Made by a program: the position numbers and the translations under genes. From Stictocephala bisonia (Eukaryota > Arthropoda > Insecta > Hemiptera > Membracidae): DNA of 64,000 nucleotides. The stretch is from positions 7,554,175 to 7,618,174 of the forward strand of contig JAQJVL010000004.1 of NCBI GenBank assembly GCA_035578905.1, written 5' to 3'. Below are positions 56,701 to 64,000 of the stretch, in pieces (position 1 is the stretch's first letter; the number at the start of each line of letters is the position of its first letter). The notes under the pieces are model-generated. The model saw only the letters and a program-made list of their open reading frames with translations, did no database searches and was not told the origin of the DNA.

Positions 56701-58512
56701 GGTTCAGATTGTTGTCAGAAGTGGTTGTCCCCAAGGGGTTGTTGTCCTTTCCCCTCTCCTGTGATCCCTAGTGGTTGATCAACTTCTAAGGGTGGTTAAC
56801 GAGATGGGGGTATATGCTCGGGCATACGCGGTTAATGTGTGCATACACATTGCTGTTGCTGTGTGCTGTTGGTAAGTTTGCCAGCACAGTGTCAGATATC
56901 GTCCAGTTTGCCTTGAGATTCTTAGAAAGGTAGTGCAGAGACAAGGGGCTCTCTGTTAATCCTAACAAGACAGAACTTGTACTCTTCACTAGGAGAAAGA
57001 GGCTGGATGGCATATACATGCCCACTATGGGAAATATGGCGCTAAGAGCTACAGTGTCGATTAAGTATCTGGGGGTTACCCTGGACGCTAAACTGAACTG
57101 GCTCAAGCACCTACAGGAAAAAGCCAGGAAGTTCAGAATGGTCTTTTTGGGGTCAGAGGGCCATTGGGAAAACGTGTGGCCTTAAACCTAAGATAGTTTA
57201 TTGGTTATACTCGAGTGTACTTCGGCCTTCTTTATGTTATGCTGCAGTTGTCTGGTGGATGGCCATGGCAAAAAACAGTGCGAGGCTAACACTAGATAGA
57301 TGCCAGAGAACGGCGTGCCTGGGAATTACAGGCGCAATTAGAACAACCCCATTGACGGCGACAGAGGTCCTCACTGGGCTCCGCCCTATGGACCTGTTTG
57401 TAAAGGGGGAGGCTTGTAAAGCGGCGTTTAGAATAAGGACGACTGGTGGCTGGCTGCCTGGCCAACCAGGATTCCATGGCGAAATAGTATCTAGGGGCAT
57501 TGGTCTGTACCCATTGCTTGCGATGGGAACACTCAATGCCACCTAGGTACAGATTTGACAGGCAGGTCAGGGCTTTCCTTCCATGCAGAGAAAAGTGGAT
57601 GGGGAGTACCGAGCCTGCACAAGTTAAAGGAAGCGCCTAGTTTAAAGACGGCTCACTTATAGAAGGAGGTGCGGGTGCTGGGGTGTACGCAAAGTTCTGT
57701 AAGTACCTCTCGGAGCCCATGATACCGTCTTCCAAGTGGAGGTGCTGGCAATCATGACAGCCGCACAGGAAGAAATGCGTCTAGGTGGCTTTGGAGGAGT
57801 TGTTTCCATCTGTTCAGACAGTCAGGCGGCGATAAAGGGGCCATGTTCCAGCTCTAAGTTGGTATGGGAGTGCCAGGGGATCCTAGAGACCCTTTGTCAG
57901 CGTAAACAAGTGAGACTCATATGGGTCCCTGAGCATGCTGGTATTGATGGAAATGAGAGGGCTGATGCACTGGCTAGGAGAGGGGCAAAGTGCCCTCTTC
58001 TGGGACCGGAGCCGGCTCTTGGCATTCCTTTCCAAAAGGTTAAGAGAAGAGTTGATTGGTGGACCTCTGAGGAACATGCTGGTAGATGGAGGACCGAGTC
58101 CGGGCTCAGGCAGTCTCGTGCACTTATCCAAGGACCGGATCGCAGTTACAGCCGAGCTTTGATCGGGCCAAGGTTAGGGCTGTTACAGGATTGCTGACCG
58201 GACATAATCTTCTTCATAGACATATGAAGATCATGGGCCTAACAGAGGACTCCACATGTAGGCTCTGTGAGGAGGATGAGGAGAGCTCCATACACATCTT
58301 GTGTCATTGTGGAGCTCTCTCGTCTCTTGGGTACAGGACTCTGGGTGCCGCTTTTCTGGAACCAGAGGACATCAGACGGGCTACACTCGGGGAGACCCTG
58401 GCCTTCATAAGGGGAACTGGTCTCTTGTGACACTGTCACCAGGCTCGGGGCGCAAAGGGCCATTGAGTCTAGGCGACAGGATCACAACCCGGTGTATCTA
58501 ACTAACTAACTA
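53726..58512 (+). pseudogene. Near full-length LOA/I-like LINE, decayed
   Basis: ORF1 (about 53726-54600) is basic and Gly/Pro-rich, then HPKASYARVAEVGLKVAIVS and a damaged GLQTELWRTLGRKE-like end. ORF2 endonuclease: VALIQEPWILDNCIKG (54880), VVDCDSNSQEVWGRSDTNER (55180). RT: PFKSAGPDGIQPKLLQRGLE (56160), RPISLMSFLLKTLERLVDRH, SGCPQGVVVLSPLL (56720), with the YADD box decayed to AYAVN. RNase H: FKDGSLIEGGAGAG, EVLAIMTAAQEE, CSDSQAAIKG, HAGIDGNERADALA (57640-58000). A Cys/His finger (CRLCEEDEESSIHILCHC) ends the protein. The 3' tail is a CTAA repeat near 58497-58512. RNase H after RT points to the LOA/I group. Many stops and shifts: inactive. Confidence 0.88.
55548..55685 (+). repeat. 69-bp tandem duplication inside the LINE
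   Basis: Two copies containing GTGGCATTCCTTACGAGGCC and GAGAACAACTGCCCTTTGAT, offset by 69 bases between the endonuclease and RT parts. The length is a multiple of three. Confidence 0.85.
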
Positions 58513-58672
58513 TTCCCGTTCAACTGTGAATGACGAAATCTGATCTATGTGGTAGCTGACAAGGTCATAAAAAAGTACTGAATGCATAACCAGTTTCGGC
58601 AACTTATTCTTTCAGATAAAACAAAAAGTAATACCACATTTTATTCACCCCACGCGACCACTTAAGGGTTAA

Positions 58673-60310
58673 AACTAAAGAAATGTAATTTCAAGAGGAT
58701 TATGTAAAAAGAGACAAGTATAATTACGACACGTTCATTTAATACATTAAAAAAATAACTGTAATACACTTTCAATGTTTTGAAGGCACCACATAATTTA
58801 ATATCACGGTAATAAAAATATACTGAAGGTAAACAGTAAATTAATTAATGGTTAGACCTACAAAATAATTTAGATCTGCTTTTAATACATGTTTTGAATA
58901 TATTGATAAAAAACAAGTTTTGTAATATCTGGTACACAATATAAAATACTACACGATCAGAAAAAAGAGAGTAATTTGTTCAACAATTAATTTTCATGAG
59001 TTTGTTTTATATACATATATATTCACACTAAAAATATTTAATATCTGTAGCTTACAAATAATAGTCAATGAAAATAAATCTTTATTTGGCAGAGAATAAT
59101 TATCGCTAATTTTGATTACTAAACTAAGCTCTTAAATCCTATAAAAATATAATTCCTGTAAAAGAACAAACAAAAAAGACAAAAAAAAAAAAAAAAAAAA
59201 AAATAAGGCAGCACACCTTGGAAGGAAGGTATTACATTCAATTTATTAACGTTCTCTAATACAGGGTCTACATAAAGACCCGCACTGGCTTAATATTTTC
59301 TTAACGATTACAGATAAAGCATTAACACTTCGTAAATCATTACTAAACCTACTTTTTGAAGTAACTTAAGTTTTCTGCCATATCAGGGGGAGGCTGGCAA
59401 GGAGTTAGAATTATAACTTAAATGAGAGTACAGATTGTCCTGCAGCAAATTAAAGGTCTATGAATCAGGAACACGTTGCCACAATTCCGACCTCACAATG
59501 TCCACCCTTTCAAAAATGGCACTGTTTTAAAAAGTACAATGTAGGTCCTGTTACAGACAGCTATATATTCTTTTCTTGGCTCAGGTTGGGAGAGATGAAC
59601 TTTGTAAACGCATATTGGACCTAAGAAATAATTTGAGAGTAACTTTCACAGTAAAATAAACTTAAGAAATAATAAAAGAGTAACATTTTAAAACTGTAAA
59701 ACAAAAAAATACTTTAACGGGTAGACCTTTTGATGTCAAATTTGTGGCACTGTGTCCTCCTAATATAGACCTTTAGTTTGATGTACTACTCGACCTATGC
59801 TCATTTAACAATTTCTTCTGACTCCTTCCCCTCCTGATATGGCAGAAAACTGATAGTTACTCTTAGATGTAATAATGATGTACCAAATGTTATGGCTTTT
59901 ATTGCTCAGAAAATATTAAGACAGTGTGGGACTTTTTAAATATTTGCCTATTGTAGCATTACCACATCCCATTTTTATAGCTGTCAAATTCAACTATCTA
60001 TGCAACATTTTAATATTTTTAACAGATATGCCTGGAACAGACATTTTAAAAATATTGAATTTTATAAAGGCGTAAAATAAAAAAGAAAATGCTCGAAGAA
60101 AAAAACTTGTATATGGCACAAACCTAATTTTTTTTGTTTTACATAATTAGGAATACATCACTTAATACATAATTAGGTGATGGTACCTAAAAAAAAAATC
60201 ATTGGTTAAAAAATGGCATATACAAAAAACAACTAGTTGAGAACCAAGAATCTTGCAGGACTATGTGTTAACAAAGAATTTGGCAATCCACCATAAGATG
60301 CAAGTTTCTC
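58673..60310. other. AT-rich region; possible 3' UTR of minus-strand gene
   Basis: No coding signal. It lies directly downstream (minus strand) of the exon-like segment at 60311-60514 and could be its 3' UTR. A run of about 23 A is present at 59181-59203. Confidence 0.35.
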
Positions 60311-60514
60311 CTAGCTTTGGAAACAACAATAATCATATGTTGCAAGAAAATCAACTTGGAGTCCATCAGAAACCATATCTCTACACTGAATTTTGGGGCC
60401 AACAATGTTATCTGGGAAGTTGACAAAATTGTTTTCCTCATAAACCCACTGTCTTTCCAGGTTCATGGGTACACAATTAGTGGCAGCCCATTTGAAAGCA
60501 GAATCAACATCTGA
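60311..60514 (-). CDS. Putative terminal exon of unidentified host gene
   Basis: On the minus strand, TTAAATCTTGCAG (an acceptor-like pyrimidine tract and AG at 60515-60516) precedes 67 codons in phase 0: SDVDSAFKWAATNCVPMNLE, then WVYEENNFVNFPDNIVGPKI, GLQVDFLATYDYCCFQS and a stop. Composition is that of a normal globular protein, with Trp, Cys and aromatic residues spread evenly, which is rare for chance frames in this AT-rich DNA. The family is not recognised. The gene would extend to higher coordinates, beyond or within the region to 64000, where I could not find further exons. Confidence 0.5.
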   Translation of the reverse strand, partial: SDVDSAFKWAATNCVPMNLERQWVYEENNFVNFPDNIVGPKIQCRDMVSDGLQVDFLATYDYCCFQS

Positions 60515-60516
60515 CT

Positions 60517-61643
60517 GCAAGATTTAAGTAATGTTCGGTTTCTGATATGGTATCTACCTGACGTTGATGTTCTACTGCTGGACCAGCCATAAAATTGTGT
60601 TGGTGAAGAAAGATATTAGATCCTTTTAAACAAGTGGTTGCAGTAAACTTTCAAAAATATTTTAGGAATAACAGCAATAAACAAGATTGCTATGAATTTC
60701 AAAAGAATATGACGCTACAATATTGACACTATGACATATCCAATCTTGAATTTAGAATCATTGAAGAAAACAAAAGACAAAGAAGCAATAAAGCCATTTA
60801 AAAAATGTTTTTATAAAGATTTTTGTAGACATGAAAAAGTTGCGAAGAAATATATTTTTGTTACATGAATTGTTTTTATAGATGCATAGGTTAAGCTGTG
60901 GTAGCAGCAAAAGTAATTTTGTTGTTAAAATTGATGCGTCACAATTATTCAGTATGTAAATTAAATACTTTTATATATTTATGTAACATGGGATGAAAAA
61001 TATACTTCATATACATAATTAACATCATTAGTTATATAATCGCAGATGGCTTAATTAAGACTGAGGTTGGCCACCTGGGGCCAACCACTGCATGCCCTTG
61101 TCCCCCTCCCTGGCTGTTATCAGCCTGCAGCTTTTTTTGACTATAAGGCACCACCTTCCCTGATGAAAAAACTCTCCTCAATTGGAATTAATTTATCCAA
61201 CTTATTTATCGAAATTCAAAAATAGGAACAGCTGAAGATTATTGAAAAGAGGACAAATGTCGGTTGGATGTCTTCATTAATGCAATCATAAGTGATGCCT
61301 GAGAAATGATACTTCTTCTTGTGGAATATACTTAAAACGCAAGAGAATTTATTCCGTAAAAAATGTTTTACAATTACATTTATTTTTAAGTTCTTTGTAA
61401 ATATAAGTGATAGGCAATACATATTCTAGATATGACTGGATTTATAATACCACCTATAGTACATTTAATGAATCTCCTGGCTTGACTTCAGAGCGCTCTT
61501 ACAACAAGTGCTGGAACTAGGAGGAAGATGGGAATGCTAAGACCAATCGCATGACGATATTAGCCGGCCGTGACTATGACTTGGCGCCTTGCATGATTGT
61601 CATGTTTCAATTCTTTATCTACACCCATCTAATAACCGTATAA
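60517..61643. other. No recognised gene; possible intron
   Basis: AT-rich apart from a GC-richer patch around 61060-61110. If the exon at 60311-60514 is real, this would be its upstream intron. Confidence 0.4.
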
Positions 61644-61860
61644 GGGCCGGCCGTAGATAAGGGGCTAAGGCGCTGGCTTGCCACGCCGCCGGTCCGGGTT
61701 CGATTCCCGATATGACCAGTAGTAGATTTTGCCCTGCCGCTCCCGTGGTTCGGAAGTCACGTAAAGCCGTTTGTCCCCAGGTTAAGTGTTAGAGAGGGCT
61801 CCTTAGCCCTAACTTCGCCTGGTAAAATAAGACAAACTTTAACTTTTTTTAACTTTTAAT
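61644..61860 (+). mobile_element. tRNA-derived SINE, second family
   Basis: The head GGGCCGGCCGTAGATAAGGG has an A-box-like TAGATAAGGGG and a perfect B box GGTTCGATTCC (61697-61707), the RNA polymerase III promoter. The body ends with GTTAAGTGTTAGAGAGGGCT and CTTCGCCTGGTAAAATAAG, shared with the fragment at 33722-33817. The tail is a TAACTTT-type repeat rather than pure A. It is separate from the SINE at 20450. Confidence 0.85.
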
Positions 61861-63764
61861 AACCTGCTTGTTTGAATATATGATTTTTTGTGCGAGTGAA
61901 CATTTTATGACCTTAATTCTTTTTATTGTTTACGATTCCTTATACATTTTTGTTTTGTTTATATATTGTTACAAATGGACAGATGCTACATCAGAAATAA
62001 AACTATCTATTAAAGAAATTGTCTCATGAATTAAATTAATTCTAAATGTTTTTAAGGTCTATGACTGTAAATCAGACATGTTCCTTGGTTGTGTTTTGTA
62101 CATTAAATTCATGTCAATACTTGCAAAATCATGTACATGGCTTGAACTGGCAGAACTAGGGGTTTTACAAAATCTATTAATTGGTTATAAATGAATTAGT
62201 TCTGAGTAATTGTAAGTGTAAATTGTGTGTTTCCAAAAATAAGATTAAAAATGGTACCAGGAGTGTTAAGAAGATGGTTTTCTATTACTAACATACTATT
62301 CCAAATATGTTAATTTTGCTCTAGGCAATATAAAAACATTTGTAAATATTTACTTAAAAATGACTAATATCTCATATGCGCTACAAACTAACTATACAGG
62401 GTACTTAACATTTAAAAATTTGATAAAAGCTAACAAATGTTCACTCAGGAATTCCTCTAATATAGACATAAAATAAAATAGGGGTTGTGAAATTAAAAAT
62501 AACAGGTTCGTGCATTTTAAACTATAAATAAAATATGTACAATATGTTAATAACAACTAATTTTAAAATAAATTAAATTGTCTATTGAGTACAAAGTCTT
62601 TCATCACTACAGTCATTATTTAGGGAAACTATTGAGTAATTTTCAATAAATTTAAACAGAAATAATACACATTTAAAATACAAATAACACGACCATGCAC
62701 TTTACAACTGATAAATTATATACAACTTGACCTAAGCAAATTATTTATTTTTGAATTTTACTAGATTTAATTATAGATTTATTTTGTACAAATAAAATTA
62801 TATTAGGATTTTATGGTGCTTCATCATAGATCATTAAAACTTACTGTTCTAAGAAAAGGTTGCTGAATGTATTTACCATTCAGTTAACAATGTAAATTAA
62901 GCATGTCAACAGCTGTTTGAAACAAATAATTTAACAAATTACTGCAACATGTTAAAACAAATAATTTAATGAATAAATAGAATTATAATATGTTAGAAGT
63001 TACAGTGTGAGCACGTAACTTAAAATATAGAATGAGTTTGAAAACACTAATAATGGAAAGTCCAACAATCTACTGAATAAAATAAATAAAGTTATATTTA
63101 TATGACACCTTGTCTTCCATAACATAAGTAAAAAAAGCATAAAGATATATACTGAGTATATAGAACTGTTGTTCTAGAGGACTCATCTGATCATAAAACA
63201 ACTCATAATGATGTAGCAATTTTTTGGAAATACGTAGTTAACAAAAAAAAAAAAAAGAATTTGTCTATCTATGTACGCTTAGCCTTTTCTACCTATGGTC
63301 GAAACATAGGAGAGACTAAACACTTTTTGCAGCATTTCAACTTCACCATTTAGCAATCACTAAATGGATGTCAAAATTCCACGTGAATTTTTAAATTTTA
63401 TTCCAATGCCTGATTTACAAGAATTTTAGTACTAATGTAATTCAGAAATGTTTATAGTAAAATAAAGTTACTATCTGTAATATTAAAGGTATTTTAAGCA
63501 GAGTAGTCCATACGATACATTTAGTACAGCATGGTGTGTAGTTTTCAGAACGTAGACGTTTTGTTAACAAATCAATTTTCCCTTACATCAGTAGGAGCCC
63601 GTAATTAGTTTGGATTTTGGTGTCTCCATAAAAAAACATGTATTTGAGGTACAGAAAAAATTTAGTGAAGTTTCTTATTGAACAATTAAACATTTATACA
63701 GAAAATAACAACTAACACTTACACTTATCATGTAAATAAAATATTTTAAAACTCAAGTAAGCCT

Positions 63765-63820
<56 letters not shown>

Positions 63821-64000
63821 CGAGTAAAATGTAAAGAAAGAAAAAGGAGTTTTTTCTATGTATATTAGGCAGAAATAATAAGTAACTCTTTGAACATAAT
63901 TTGATAATCTGTTGAAAGACTTGTCATCATCTAAAATGTGAACATAGGAAAATCAAATAGCTTTACAAAAGCTGCCCTTTGTTTCCATTGTAACAAACAT
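61861..64000. other. AT-rich sequence without recognised gene
   Basis: No domain-bearing frames or clear repeats apart from a (TA)n tract at 63766-63818 and a short A run near 63241. Confidence 0.5.
63766..63818. repeat. (TA)n microsatellite
   Basis: About 26 uninterrupted AT dinucleotides. Confidence 0.95.

Larger units (their letters stand above)
53368..58668. mobile_element. piggyBac-type element split by a LINE
   Basis: TTAA at 53364-53367 and 58669-58672 flank ends that read CCCTTAACCACTCGCGTG at the left and, on the other strand, CCCTTAAGTGGTCGCGTG at the right. They share CCCTTAA, then TCGCGTG, and AATAA a few bases further in. CCC-type ends inside TTAA duplications are the piggyBac signature. 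Only about 360 and 155 bases belong to this element; the remaining 4.8 kb is the inserted LINE. No piggyBac transposase is present, so it was a short non-autonomous copy. Confidence 0.65.

Noticed and set aside
61644..61720. Functional tRNA gene
   Set aside because: The B box is perfect but the A box is degenerate and a SINE body with a shared 3' end follows.

Overview
The window is a repeat-rich, AT-rich stretch of an animal nuclear genome, almost certainly an arthropod and most likely an insect. Evidence: one intron-containing metazoan housekeeping gene (an ALKBH7 orthologue in four exons) sits among insect-style mobile DNA: mariner, piggyBac-like and hAT DNA transposons, Jockey/CR1-like, RTE-like and LOA/I-like LINEs, tRNA-derived SINEs and an env-less Ty3/gypsy element. 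A hemipteran is my guess, from general impression only. A 100-N assembly gap lies at 11212-11311.

Layout. 1-8040: AT-rich DNA with a LINE 3' fragment (1702-2312), a TTAA-flanked piggyBac-type MITE (3922-4222) and a G-rich minisatellite (4311-4592). 8045-11211: a nearly 1-kb fold-back MITE, a long 35-bp minisatellite array with a three-unit higher-order pattern, and a mariner copy arranged as an inverted duplication that ends in the gap. 11312-18607: a young Ty3/gypsy retrotransposon with intact gag and pol; its LTRs differ at 2 of about 605 aligned bases. 18609-32180: SINE, MITEs, several decayed LINEs, a very long GT microsatellite and two unexplained GC-rich islands. 32919-42185: ALKBH7, whose third intron carries a 1.95-kb RTE-like LINE with an 11-bp target-site duplication. 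43141-49020: nested hAT elements; the inner one is itself split by a solo LTR, and removing that LTR restores a classic hAT motif. 52918-53095 (+) and 60311-60514 (-): two exon-like segments with splice-acceptor signals that I cannot name. 53368-58668: a piggyBac-type element split by a decayed LOA/I-like LINE. 58673-64000: AT-rich DNA with one full tRNA-derived SINE.

ALKBH7 is the only gene here that I can identify with confidence as a working host gene; gag and pol are the only mobile-element genes that look intact. The most unusual feature is a dispersed family of 35-36-bp minisatellite units with a shared core, found at eight or more separate places on both strands. One place is a large ordered array; others are one to three units lying inside hAT elements or ALKBH7 intron 2. 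No CRISPR array, rRNA gene or functional tRNA gene was seen.
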